A stretch of 64,000 bases of DNA from JAUWKC01 sp035527845. Its GTDB lineage: Bacteria > Planctomycetota > Phycisphaerae > Sedimentisphaerales > Anaerobacaceae. Shown one piece after another: positions 28,820-37,973 of the stretch. The position numbers were made by a program, and so were the translations under genes. The notes below the pieces were generated by a model. That model saw only the letters and a program-made list of their open reading frames with translations. It was not told the DNA's origin and searched no databases. The stretch's first letter is position 1, and each line of letters opens with the position of its first letter. The stretch lies in the NCBI GenBank assembly GCA_035527845.1, contig DATKZT010000072.1, forward strand, positions 4,953 to 68,952. The letters are read 5' to 3'.

Positions 28820-30943
28820 ATGAGCCCGGGAAAAATCTTCAAGACGTTCTTGGCGGCAGTTGTAATCCATTTTGCGGTCTGTTCATACGCAACTGCCGAA
28901 GGTCTGGTGGGCTGGTGGAAATTCGATGAGGGCAGCGGCACGAAGGCGGCTGACTCGAGCGGCAAGGGAAATGACGGCGAGATATTCGGCGTCACTTCCT
29001 GGGTGGATGGTTATGTCGGATCGGGTGCGCTGAATGTTACGGGCGGCGGGGTAAAGATTGCCGATAGTCCGCTGCTTCGCCCGCCACAGTTTTCGGTGGC
29101 GATGTGGATCAACTTCCAGGAGCAGCAGCTTGCGTATGCCCGTATTTTCGAGAAGGGTAACGACAACCATGAGACCATCAATATCGTGGGCGGTGGTAAC
29201 AGGATAGACTTCAGTATTCTTGATATGGAGCGTTCAGGGCACGGTATCAACTCCGCCGAGGAGCTGGCCGTCGGCAAGTGGTATCATGTGGCGGCGGTTT
29301 ATAACGGGACGGAGATGTTGCTGTATATCGACGGCAAAGTCGTTAATAAGGGGACCGTAGGAATGATTCTTCCCTATGCGAGCGTGGGTGAGCCACTGGT
29401 CATAGGTAACCGCCCGCCGAATATGGACCGACCTATGAACGCCGTGGTTGATGATATTCAAATGTACGACAGACCGCTGTCGGCGCAAGAGATCTGGGAG
29501 CTTTACGCGTGGAAAGGCAAGGATCCTCACATTGCAGCCCTTCCCGACCCGGCCGACGGGGCCACCGATGTTCTGCCTTCGCAGATACTTAAATGGATGG
29601 CGGGCAGAGACGCAACATCGCACGAAGTGTATTTCGGCGCTGATTACGAGTCGGTCGCGAACGCGGGCGGCCCTTCGTCCTGGTGTTTCCAGGGTAAGCA
29701 GACAGATCAATCCTTTAAGCCGAACAAGCTCGAATTCGGGCGGACTTACTACTGGCGGATCGATGAAATCAGTGAGGGCAAGACATGGAAAGGAGATGTA
29801 TGGCAGTTTACGGTTATTGACGGCAAGGCGAATAATCCCAGTCCGGATGTGATGCTCAAGAATGCCGAGACCGATGCGAAACTGAGCTGGAGCAAGGGGG
29901 CGCTTGCCGAATCGCACGAACTGTATTTCGGGACCGATGAGAACCAGGTGCGAGATGCGACGCCGGCGTCGAAGGTGTATAAAGGGACGTTTGCTCTTGG
30001 CAGGGAAAGCTATGACCCGGGCCCGTTGAAAGAGGGTACATACTACTACTGGCGTGTTGACGAGAAGTGTGCCGAAGGGACTGCCAAGGGTGACGTGTGG
30101 CGGTTTAGGACAAAAGGCGGCAAGCTGGTGCTACAGGTTGACCTTGCTGTAAAGACGTGCGACAAGAAGGGACTTTATCCGGGCCTTGCAAAACCGGGAT
30201 GGACGATATGGGCGGCGGACGCGTGGACGGATATGTATATGCACGACTATCAGGTTTTCCCGTTAAAGGCCGACGGCTCGCTTGACGAGGGCGGCATAAA
30301 CGGCACCGGCGTGACTTTGTGGATGACGACCGGAAACGAGGGCCAGCTTGGTATCGGCGCCAAGGGCGTCTGCCGGGACAACCTCAGCGGTGGAGGATGT
30401 CCCAAGGGAACGGCCCAGGGGGACCCCATCGCGAATAGCTGGGCATACGGCGTTGACTGGGTAGGGCCTTATGCAGGTGACTTATTGCTCGTGATCCGGG
30501 GTTTGCCTGCGGGTGTTTATGAGCTTTACAGTTATCACAATTTCTGGGAGCCTTGTACGCAAAAGACCCGCAACTGTCTTGACTGTGTATGCGGCATGCC
30601 TCCTATGCCTTCTGTTACGGCTAATCCGCTGCCTAAGCAACTTGTCTCCCTGGATGCCAACGGCGTTCCCTTACCAGGCAAACAGAATTACAAAGCGAGG
30701 CTGCCGGAAGGGACCGGCAAGGGAGTGAAGTCAATTCAGAATGCTTACAATGTTGCCCCGCAGCATGTTTATAAGGATTCGGAGCTGGTGCCTTCGGTGA
30801 TCAAGTTCTCAACGGACGGTTCCGATGTGCTGGTGATCTATCAGGCCGACAGGAGCGAGCCGCTCTATCCCGATTGTGCCCGCCCCGACCGGGAAGGCGC
30901 GCGCGGTATTCTCAACGCCTTCGAACTTATCCAAGTTGAATAG
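28820..30943 (+). CDS. Secreted LamG protein with two Fn3-like domains
   Basis: 707 residues. Signal peptide about 1-24. A LamG domain (about 30-230) shows GLVGWWKFDEGSG, GKWYHVAAVYNG, LYIDGKVV and VDDIQMYDRPLSAQEI. Two Fn3-like modules follow (about 240-340 and 345-440), each ending in YWRIDE or YWRVDE plus GDVW. The C-terminal ~265 residues are unrecognised and cysteine-rich in part (CTQKTRNCLDCVCGMPP). The PDPADGATDVL linker and Fn3 style are common in Planctomycetota surface proteins. ATG 28820 has AGGAAAGGAAAG upstream. Probably binds a glycan at the cell surface; no catalytic motif is visible. The small lipoprotein at 32236 carries one copy of the same Fn3-like module. Confidence 0.8.
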   Translation: MSPGKIFKTFLAAVVIHFAVCSYATAEGLVGWWKFDEGSGTKAADSSGKGNDGEIFGVTSWVDGYVGSGALNVTGGGVKIADSPLLRPPQFSVAMWINFQEQQLAYARIFEKGNDNHETINIVGGGNRIDFSILDMERSGHGINSAEELAVGKWYHVAAVYNGTEMLLYIDGKVVNKGTVGMILPYASVGEPLVIGNRPPNMDRPMNAVVDDIQMYDRPLSAQEIWELYAWKGKDPHIAALPDPADGATDVLPSQILKWMAGRDATSHEVYFGADYESVANAGGPSSWCFQGKQTDQSFKPNKLEFGRTYYWRIDEISEGKTWKGDVWQFTVIDGKANNPSPDVMLKNAETDAKLSWSKGALAESHELYFGTDENQVRDATPASKVYKGTFALGRESYDPGPLKEGTYYYWRVDEKCAEGTAKGDVWRFRTKGGKLVLQVDLAVKTCDKKGLYPGLAKPGWTIWAADAWTDMYMHDYQVFPLKADGSLDEGGINGTGVTLWMTTGNEGQLGIGAKGVCRDNLSGGGCPKGTAQGDPIANSWAYGVDWVGPYAGDLLLVIRGLPAGVYELYSYHNFWEPCTQKTRNCLDCVCGMPPMPSVTANPLPKQLVSLDANGVPLPGKQNYKARLPEGTGKGVKSIQNAYNVAPQHVYKDSELVPSVIKFSTDGSDVLVIYQADRSEPLYPDCARPDREGARGILNAFELIQVE

Positions 30944-31079
30944 TGGTGGATGAAAGCGGTAGAGAACTGATAAAGCAAGTTGAATAGCTCTGTTACGGCC
31001 GAAAATCGGGTCCTGTGACTTCTGCATCACGGGCCAAGTGTGATTTGATTATGTTCATCAGGGCGAAAGGACTGCAAAC

Positions 31080-32198
31080 ATGTGTGAAAAAAAGAAACCT
31101 GAAATCGCATCGGTGCAAACGATACTGCTGTTGCTTTGCGGGTATTTTTTACTGGCCGGTACACCCGGATATTCGGCCGATGTACCCATCGAGCATGTAA
31201 TCGTTTACAAAGAAGGGGGGCATTTTTGCGGCTGGCCCGCAAATAACGGAATATGGAGCTGGGGCGATGAAATCCTGGTTGGCTTTCACCTGGCATACTA
31301 CAAGGAAAGCGAGAGCCGTCACTCTATCGACCGGGACAAGCCTGCTGAGAGGCTTCTGGCACGAAGTCTCGACGGCGGCCGGTCCTGGACAACCGAACGC
31401 CCTGAGATTTTTCAGGCCCGAACGCCGGGCGTGACAAAGGTGTTGGAGCATCCCGATATAGACTTTGCCCACCCTGATTTTGCCATGACGTGCAGAGGTT
31501 CGAGGTTCTACGTCTCCTACGACCGCGGCAAGACCTGGCAGGGTCCTTACCCGCTGGGGGACTTCGGACAAAGCAAGATCATGGCGCGAACAGACTATAT
31601 CGTAAACAGCAAGAACGATTGTCTGTTTTTCCTGACCAGCACGAAGAGAGACGGGGACGAAGGACGGCCGTTCTGTGCGCGTACCCGCGACGGCGGAAAG
31701 ACAATCGAGTTTGTTTCGTGGATTGCACCGGAGCCGCAGGGATATTCCATCATGCCCTCAACGGTTCGCGTCTCGCCGCAGGGGCTCGTTTCCGCTATCC
31801 GCCGGTACGAGCGGGGTGACATCAACAAGGGCTGGATCGAGATTTTCGGGTCCCAAGACGACGGGCAGACGTGGCAATTTCTCAGCAAGGCGGCAGAAAC
31901 CGGCAGCAAAGGCGGCAACCCGCCGAGCATGGTCCGGCTTGCAGACGGTAGATTATGCCTGACGTACTGCTATCGGTCGGAACCGCAGGGCGTGCGGGCG
32001 GTAATCAGCAGCGACAATGGAAAAAGCTGGGGCGACGTAATTCACCTGCGGGACGACGGCCGAACCTGGGACATCGGATATACGGGAACGGTCCAAAGGC
32101 CGGATGGCAGGCTCGTGACCGCGTACTACTACACGACCGAACAAAATCGGCAGCAGCATATAGCGGCTACAATATGGAACCCGGCCAAATTCAAATAA
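31080..32198 (+). CDS. Family S secreted sialidase-type propeller without PA14
   Basis: 372 residues, the shortest family S member. A signal peptide (about 10-35) leads straight to the propeller (HFCGWPANNGIWSWGDEI) with Asp boxes SLDGGRSW, SYDRGKTW, TRDGGKTI, SQDDGQTW and SSDNGKSW. It ends with the family C-terminus QQHIAATIWNPAKF. PA14 is entirely absent. The Shine-Dalgarno region is weak (AAAGGAC far from ATG 31080). It most resembles the propeller of 21417-23075. Like its paralogues it is probably glycan-active outside the cytoplasm, but sialidase activity should not be assumed. Confidence 0.82.
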   Translation: MCEKKKPEIASVQTILLLLCGYFLLAGTPGYSADVPIEHVIVYKEGGHFCGWPANNGIWSWGDEILVGFHLAYYKESESRHSIDRDKPAERLLARSLDGGRSWTTERPEIFQARTPGVTKVLEHPDIDFAHPDFAMTCRGSRFYVSYDRGKTWQGPYPLGDFGQSKIMARTDYIVNSKNDCLFFLTSTKRDGDEGRPFCARTRDGGKTIEFVSWIAPEPQGYSIMPSTVRVSPQGLVSAIRRYERGDINKGWIEIFGSQDDGQTWQFLSKAAETGSKGGNPPSMVRLADGRLCLTYCYRSEPQGVRAVISSDNGKSWGDVIHLRDDGRTWDIGYTGTVQRPDGRLVTAYYYTTEQNRQQHIAATIWNPAKFK

Positions 32199-32235
32199 GA
32201 ACTGGATACGCCGTTGACTCGCAACCGCAAAAGAG

Positions 32236-32616
32236 ATGATTAAGGTGGCAATTGCGACAGTTGCAGGGTGTTTGTTGTTCCTGGGATGTAGCTCGCTACC
32301 CCCCAGGATGCGGTCTAAAATCGCACCCGTCAAGGCTTCGAATCCGGACCCGCCTGACGGCGCGAGAGCCGTGAGCCCGGATACCAAGCTGAGATGGGCA
32401 GGTGAGCCGGGCGTGTACTACACGGTACATTTCGGCAGGAAGTCGCCGCCGCCATTGGCGAGCGAGCAGAGCGCGACCGTGTTTGACCCGGGGCCGCTCG
32501 ACTGGGGGCAGAGCTATTACTGGAGAGTGGACATCGTCGGCGGCGCCGAAGGCGATATCTGGCGATTTACTACTTTCTGGTACGGCGATCCGGACGGCGA
32601 GGAAATGGATGTTTAG
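32236..32616 (+). CDS. Small lipoprotein with one Fn3-like domain
   Basis: 126 residues. A lipoprotein signal ends in LLFLGC (lipobox Cys at about 18). The mature part is one Fn3-like module (NPDPPDGARAVSPDTKLRW ... YYWRVDIVGGAEGDIWRF), the same type as the repeated module in the protein at 28820. Start codon is ATG 32236; the Shine-Dalgarno sequence is poor. The stop codon TAG at 32614 coincides with the TA target of the 158-bp repeat at 32616, but removal of the repeat would still give TAG, so the protein seems complete. Likely a periplasmic or outer-membrane-anchored accessory protein. Confidence 0.65.
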   Translation: MIKVAIATVAGCLLFLGCSSLPPRMRSKIAPVKASNPDPPDGARAVSPDTKLRWAGEPGVYYTVHFGRKSPPPLASEQSATVFDPGPLDWGQSYYWRVDIVGGAEGDIWRFTTFWYGDPDGEEMDV

Positions 32617-32773
32617 AGCCTGTCCGAATAACGCGCGCAAACCAGAAAGCGACGCTGTCATTCTGAGCGCAGCGAAGAATCTCAAGCCCACAGACGGGCT
32701 TTGCCCATTCGCCGGCCAGATGTTTCGCTTTGCTCAACATGACAACTCCATACAGGCCAATAGGATAGGCTCT
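32616..32773 (+). repeat. MITE-like repeat, copy 1, inserted in a stop codon
   Basis: 158 bp bounded by imperfect inverted ends (GAGCCTGTCC and GGATAGGCTCT) and flanked by TA on both sides (32614-32615 and 32774-32775). An inverted second copy of the same length lies at 63701-63858; the 44 nt at 32656-32699 are identical between them. The TA flanks fit the target preference of IS630/mariner-type elements. No coding capacity. Confidence 0.75.
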
Positions 32774-33008
32774 TAGTCTAAGGGCAAGACTCTGGATAAA
32801 GGTATGAACTTGTGCGAACACAGCTCCCCGAAAGTCGTAGTTGAAGGCCCATTGTGAGGATTTTGCTGGTTCCAGTACACATATATATGAAGAGACGCCT
32901 CACACACTTGCATTTTCAGCCCAAATTTGGTATTTGGAAGAGAAATGGAACTGAGGGGGTCGATTGAGCCCGTTCAAAAACATAATCACACTTGAGGAGT
33001 TATAGAAC
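32774..33008 (+). other. Intergenic region before VCBS gene
   Basis: 235 nt between the repeat and ATG 33009. Only GAGGAG just before the start is convincing. A TTGCTG at about 32863 followed by an AT-rich CATATATATG could be a weak promoter. I see no RNA gene or conserved structure. Confidence 0.4.
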
Positions 33009-35885
33009 ATGAGAATCTTGTCAGCAATTTCATTAGTGGTGATAACCTGTATGTGGGCTGCATCCGCTTCGGCCGTCGAAACGTGGCGTGAAACCACGTT
33101 CGAAGATTTCAGGGACGGAACGTTCGGCGACGGCGGGGTCAACACGTACGTCTCTGCCAAAGGCCGGATTCAAACCATTTATCGCTGGGACGCCAACGGC
33201 GACGGGTATATCGACCTGCTCTTTGCGAACGCCCACTCGGAGGACGTACAGGTCGATATGTCGATTTACTGGGGCAACGGCAAAGACTTCAGCATTCGCA
33301 ACCACTCTTATGTTCCAGCCTGGGGGCCGGACTGGGCGACGCCGGCGGATTTGGACGGCGACGGAGCGGTCGATCTGGTGATGGCGAACACAGGAAACGG
33401 CACGTCAAGTGACATGGACAGCTTCGTTTACTACGGCGGGCTGAAAGATTCGGACTATAAGGCGAAACCGGGTGAATGGGCCGTATATCCCTTCAAGAGA
33501 AGAGTGATTCTTCCCATCGAGGGGTCTACCAAGGCTGCGGTCGCGGATCTGAACCGCGATGGTAATCAGGACATTGTGTATGCGAGGAAACAAAAGGCGC
33601 GTATATTCTGGGGGCTTGAAGGCGGCCAGTTCGATGGTGAGAAGTACACCGACCTTGATCTTGCAAACACTGCGGATGTAGCCGTCGGCGATTTGAACGG
33701 CGACAAATGGCCTGAACTGGTTTTTTGCGGGCCAGATAAGGCGTCCTTTGTTCTCTGGGGCGGCAAGAAGGGTATCTCGAAAGACAACATGCTGGAGCTT
33801 CCCACGGCCAAAGCCTTCTCAGTCGAGATGGCCGACGTTGACAACGACGGCAAGACGGACCTGATTTTCGCCAACAATGACGGAGACGAATCCTGGGCCT
33901 ACCTCAACAGCAAGGGTTCGTTCAGTCCGGACAAAAGGATTGCCTTCGAGACGCACAAGGCCGTGGACAGCGTCGTGGCGGACTTCAACGGCGATGGTAT
34001 TGCGGACGTCTTTTTCACCAATCACGACCTGAACGGCTATCGAATCACGGACTCTTTTCTTTACTTCGGGTCGAAAGACGGTTTTTCGAAAGACAAGCTT
34101 CAGAAGTTCCGAACCATCGGCGCGTGGTCTGCGGCGGCGGCGGACCTCAACAAGGACGGCCGGGTGGATTTGCTGGTTACCAATTATCAGGAGCACAATA
34201 CATACGAGCTGCCTTCGTTCGTTTACTGGAACACGCCGACGGGATTCGATTTGTCGCGCCGCACGCCCCTTTTCGAGCACGGTGCAAAAGGCAGTGCCAT
34301 CGCCGATTTCAACGGCGACGGACACCTCGATATTTTCATTGTCTCCACAATAACCACGACGGAAAATGAGTATCACCCGAATTATGTGTACTGGGGCAAC
34401 TCGCAGGGCCGGTACAGCCCGGCGCATCGGCTGGAACTGCCCGGGTTGGAGACACTGTGGTCGGGGATGGCCGATATTGATGATGACGGCCAGGTGGATA
34501 TTATCTTCTCGAATCACGGCGAGGGACACGCCACCAAGTGGGGCTACATGGACCTGTTCATCTACTGGAACGAGAACAACAACTTCGACTTCAACCGCCG
34601 GACGGGGATGCCGACCTTCAAGGTGCACGGGGGGCTGCTGTTCGCCGATATCGACAAGGACGGGTACATCGATATTGTCGTGGGAAATGAGAAGAACTAT
34701 CCGCTGGACGGCAAATTCGTGGAGGCGCGTTATACCGAGTACACATCGGGCTCGGGTGACACGAGCGATGAGATTTATCCTGGGTCGTTCGTCTATTGGG
34801 GCGGGCCGCAGGGTTTTGTGATTACCGAGCGCAGCGATCTGCCGGCGACCTGGTGTCGGCTGCCGGCCATGGCGGACCTCGACGGCGACGGCAACCTCGA
34901 TATTGTCTTCGGCAACGAAGGCGAGGGCGACGACAAGCTGGGGCATATATTCTTCAGCAACGGTACCCGCAACACGAACAAATGGCGCCACAGGCAGGTC
35001 GAAGGAACCACAAGAACGGGCCAGCTCAATATCGCGGACCTGAACAGGGACGGATTCCTCGACATTATTTTCACCCGCGGGGGAAAGGACGACAACCACT
35101 TTTTCATCTACTACGGCGATGCCGAGACGAGCTACGGCACTGACAAAATGGTGAGGGTGGAAGGCGTGTGGGCCAAGACGATGTCGGTGGCCGATGTGGA
35201 TGAGGACGGCTGGCTGGACCTGCTATGCTCGAATTACTGGCATCCAAAACCATTAGGTCGAGACGGTACTTCGCACGTGCTGCTGGGCGGTCCGGATGGC
35301 TACAGTATGCAGCACAAAATAACTTTTCCGACCACAGGCGGCGACGGCACGCTGGTGAATGATTTCAACTTCGACGGCTACAAGGACATCATGTGGTATT
35401 CCCACCGCAGGGACGGCGACTTCAACGTGCCGGGCAAACCCAACAAGCACGTCACCGACTCGTTCCTCTTCTGGGGCGGTCCGGCGGGATTCAAGGCGGA
35501 GAATAAGCTGAGAATCCCCGGTCGCGGCGTGCACTTTCGCAAGAGCACCGACGAGATAGGAAATGTTTACGACCGCGGCTACCTGTTCGATTATGTTTCT
35601 TCGCCGTACAATTACGGGTCGAAGAACCCGATTTGGATTAGCTGGGTGGCTGAGGAGCCGCACAGGAGCAAAGTCAGGTTCCAAATTCGCGTGGCAAAGA
35701 GCAATGCCGACTTGAAAAAGGCGCCGTGGCTCGGCGCCAACGGTGAAGGCAGCTACTTTACCGAGCGCAAGAGCTCGCTCAAGACGCTGCCGAAGGGCTC
35801 ATGGATGCAGTACCGCGCCCTCCTCGACACTTACAATGGCGTACACACCCCGGTGCTGGATACGGTGGAGATTGCCTTCGAATGA
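33009..35885 (+). CDS. Secreted FG-GAP/VCBS repeat propeller protein
   Basis: 958 residues. Signal peptide about 1-22. The rest is dominated by about 14 FG-GAP/VCBS repeats, each with a calcium-loop core such as ADLDGDGAVDLVMAN, ADFNGDGIADVFFTN or ADLDGDGNLDIVFGN. Fourteen repeats would suit two seven-bladed integrin-like propellers. The last ~120 residues leave the repeat pattern and form a separate C-terminal domain (RGYLFDYVSSPYNYGSKNP). No catalytic motif is seen, so calcium-stabilised surface binding or scaffolding is the likely role. GAGGAG lies 8-10 nt before ATG 33009. It is convergent with the arabinofuranosidase gene (56-nt gap). Confidence 0.85.
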   Translation: MRILSAISLVVITCMWAASASAVETWRETTFEDFRDGTFGDGGVNTYVSAKGRIQTIYRWDANGDGYIDLLFANAHSEDVQVDMSIYWGNGKDFSIRNHSYVPAWGPDWATPADLDGDGAVDLVMANTGNGTSSDMDSFVYYGGLKDSDYKAKPGEWAVYPFKRRVILPIEGSTKAAVADLNRDGNQDIVYARKQKARIFWGLEGGQFDGEKYTDLDLANTADVAVGDLNGDKWPELVFCGPDKASFVLWGGKKGISKDNMLELPTAKAFSVEMADVDNDGKTDLIFANNDGDESWAYLNSKGSFSPDKRIAFETHKAVDSVVADFNGDGIADVFFTNHDLNGYRITDSFLYFGSKDGFSKDKLQKFRTIGAWSAAAADLNKDGRVDLLVTNYQEHNTYELPSFVYWNTPTGFDLSRRTPLFEHGAKGSAIADFNGDGHLDIFIVSTITTTENEYHPNYVYWGNSQGRYSPAHRLELPGLETLWSGMADIDDDGQVDIIFSNHGEGHATKWGYMDLFIYWNENNNFDFNRRTGMPTFKVHGGLLFADIDKDGYIDIVVGNEKNYPLDGKFVEARYTEYTSGSGDTSDEIYPGSFVYWGGPQGFVITERSDLPATWCRLPAMADLDGDGNLDIVFGNEGEGDDKLGHIFFSNGTRNTNKWRHRQVEGTTRTGQLNIADLNRDGFLDIIFTRGGKDDNHFFIYYGDAETSYGTDKMVRVEGVWAKTMSVADVDEDGWLDLLCSNYWHPKPLGRDGTSHVLLGGPDGYSMQHKITFPTTGGDGTLVNDFNFDGYKDIMWYSHRRDGDFNVPGKPNKHVTDSFLFWGGPAGFKAENKLRIPGRGVHFRKSTDEIGNVYDRGYLFDYVSSPYNYGSKNPIWISWVAEEPHRSKVRFQIRVAKSNADLKKAPWLGANGEGSYFTERKSSLKTLPKGSWMQYRALLDTYNGVHTPVLDTVEIAFE

Positions 35886-35941
35886 CCACCAGGCAAGCGG
35901 CGAAAACGCATGCCATCGACGACGAGTACTCAAACGGATAG

Positions 35942-37546
35942 TTACTCAACTGTCAGCACCACCACTGATTTTGCGGGCAGCGTCACCGTCAACTCGTCGT
36001 CTTTCAGCTTTGCGCCGTCGAAATCAGCGGGCTTTATGGCCTGCGGATTATCAAAAGTGTTGTGGGCGTTAATATCCTCGCTGGTCAGCACCCGCCCGCT
36101 CACCTTACTTACCTTCGCACCTTTCAGCTCGCACGAAACCATGGCCTCTAGCTTCGGGTCCATGTTGCACAGCGATATATGAATCTTTCCGGTGCTGTCC
36201 TTCGACGCCGAGGCATTCAGCGACGGAATCTTCTCCTCGCCGAACACGTAATCGCCGCACTTTAGCTCGATCGGCAGCATGGTCGCATCGTGATGGACCT
36301 TGTACATCTCATAGACGTGGTACGTCGGCGTCAGAATCATCTTCGGCCCTTCTGTCAGAATCATCGCCTGCAGCACGTTCACCGTCTGCGCGATGTTGGC
36401 CATCTTCACGCGGTCACAATGATTGTTGAAGATATTCAGCGTGACGCCCGCCACCATCGCATCGTGAAGCGTGTTCTGCTGATACAAAAACCGCGGATTG
36501 GTCCCCGGCTCGGTCTTGTGCCATGTCCCCCACTCATCGCAAATCACATCGACCTTTTTTTGCGGGTCATACTCTTCCATGATTTGAGAGTGCGTGACCA
36601 CAAGCTCCTCCATCCGCAGCGCCCTTTGCAGTTGCGCGAACCAATCCGCTTCATCGAACTCGGCCGCCGGCTTCTTTCCCTTGCCGGAGCCGCAGTAATA
36701 ATGGAAGGCCAGCCCCTGCATCGATTTTCCCGCCTCGAGCATCAGCACGCGCGTCCATTCGAAGTTGCGGCTGTTGGCGCCGCAGGCGATTCGGAACACC
36801 TGGTTGTCACCGTATCCACGGACATAGGTGGAGAATCGCCGATACTGGTCGGCGTAGAACTCCGGGCGCATCCGCCCGCCGCAGCCCCAGTTCTCGTTGC
36901 CGACGCCCCAGTATTTGACCTTCCAGGGCTTGTCTCTGCCGTTTTGCCGGCGAAGATTCGACATCGGCCCCTCGCCGTCAAGCGTCGTGTATTCGACCCA
37001 CTCCTGCAGTTCCCGCACCGTCCCGCTGCCCACGTTGCCGCAGATATAAGGCTCACAGCCGAGCTGGTCGCACAAATCAAGAAACTCGTGCGTGCCGAAC
37101 TCATTTTTTTCCGTCACGCCGCCCCAGTAAACGTTGACTATGGGCGGACGTTTCCGGCGCGGGCCTACGCCGTCTTTCCAGTGATACGTATCCGCGAAGC
37201 AGCCGCCCGGCCACCGCAGAACCGGTATCTTGATTGCCCGCAGGGCGGCCACCACGTCATTGCGGATACCCCGCGTGTTGGGAATCGGAGAATCCTCGCC
37301 GACCCAGAAGCCGTCGTAAATGCACCGGCCCAGGTGTTCAGCGAAGTGCCCGTAAATGTTTCTGTTGATTGTCTCGGTGCCTTGGCCGGCGTTGACCACC
37401 AGCTTGTTCGCATGCGCCGCGCTTTGCGACTCTTGCGCCGGCGATACCAGAGCCCCCGTCAGCAAGAACGCAATCAATGCAAAAACAAGGATTCTTTCGG
37501 CGGTCCTGCTCACTCTTGAGATTTTCTTGAAGTCAGCGTGTCTCAT
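35942..37546 (-). CDS. abfA: GH51 alpha-L-arabinofuranosidase, exported
   Basis: 534 residues. N-terminal signal peptide (about 1-38; ILVFALIAFLLTGALVSPAQ). The GH51 barrel starts NRNIYGHFAEHLGRCIYDG and contains PVLRWPGGCFADTYHW, the acid/base Glu in WGVGNENW and the nucleophile Glu in ICDEWGTWH. A C-terminal beta-sandwich follows (TVTLPAKSVVVLTVE). It releases terminal alpha-L-arabinofuranose from arabinan, arabinoxylan or arabinogalactan. Many GH51 enzymes are cytoplasmic; here export to the periplasm is predicted. GGAGAAAAAG precedes ATG 37546. It is transcribed divergently from the VCBS gene at 37974. Confidence 0.93.
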   Translation of the reverse strand: MRHADFKKISRVSRTAERILVFALIAFLLTGALVSPAQESQSAAHANKLVVNAGQGTETINRNIYGHFAEHLGRCIYDGFWVGEDSPIPNTRGIRNDVVAALRAIKIPVLRWPGGCFADTYHWKDGVGPRRKRPPIVNVYWGGVTEKNEFGTHEFLDLCDQLGCEPYICGNVGSGTVRELQEWVEYTTLDGEGPMSNLRRQNGRDKPWKVKYWGVGNENWGCGGRMRPEFYADQYRRFSTYVRGYGDNQVFRIACGANSRNFEWTRVLMLEAGKSMQGLAFHYYCGSGKGKKPAAEFDEADWFAQLQRALRMEELVVTHSQIMEEYDPQKKVDVICDEWGTWHKTEPGTNPRFLYQQNTLHDAMVAGVTLNIFNNHCDRVKMANIAQTVNVLQAMILTEGPKMILTPTYHVYEMYKVHHDATMLPIELKCGDYVFGEEKIPSLNASASKDSTGKIHISLCNMDPKLEAMVSCELKGAKVSKVSGRVLTSEDINAHNTFDNPQAIKPADFDGAKLKDDELTVTLPAKSVVVLTVE

Positions 37547-37973
37547 CTTTTTCTCCTGTCAAATGCGGTGTTAACATTACTAATCCCAAACGATGCTGTT
37601 CGCCACCGGCGCCGTCCCGGCATAGGCTAACAAAGTAAGCTCAGGGCGTGAGAAAATCAAGAGAAACCGGCAATAAAGTGCTTTCGTCTGCCGCAAGAAC
37701 GCGCGAGGCGGCTTGTCGCATTCCACCCGATGCCCGGCAACCACACAAGCCTTGACGCCTTCAATGCAAGCGTGTATCCTTTTCAGCAATGCGCGACCCG
37801 GCGGCGCACCGCCGCTTGCATGATGGTTCGGCCTCGAAAAGAGGGCACAAGATCGGCCCCGTCTGTCGTACTGATGAGCATCGTTGTTGTTATGGTAACC
37901 GCTGCCCAGCATGTTATTCTCTGGTGAGGTTTCATTGAGCATATTGACTTCTCGTATGAAGAAAGGAGCTGCC
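37547..37973. other. Divergent intergenic region between abfA and the VCBS gene
   Basis: 427 nt with the promoter 37752-37780 for the + strand gene and a GC-rich hairpin CGGCGG-cgca-CCGCCG (37799-37814) in its leader of roughly 190 nt. No convincing promoter for abfA and no known riboswitch was recognised. Confidence 0.5.
37752..37780 (+). promoter_or_regulatory. Sigma70-type promoter for the VCBS gene
   Basis: TTGACG (37752-37757), a 17-nt spacer and TATCCT (37775-37780), upstream of ATG 37974. Five of six and four of six bases match the consensus. Confidence 0.5.

Noticed and set aside
32614..32616. Truncation of the small lipoprotein gene by the repeat
   Set aside because: Reconstructing the empty site (GTT TAG TCT) gives the same stop, so the repeat did not shorten the protein.
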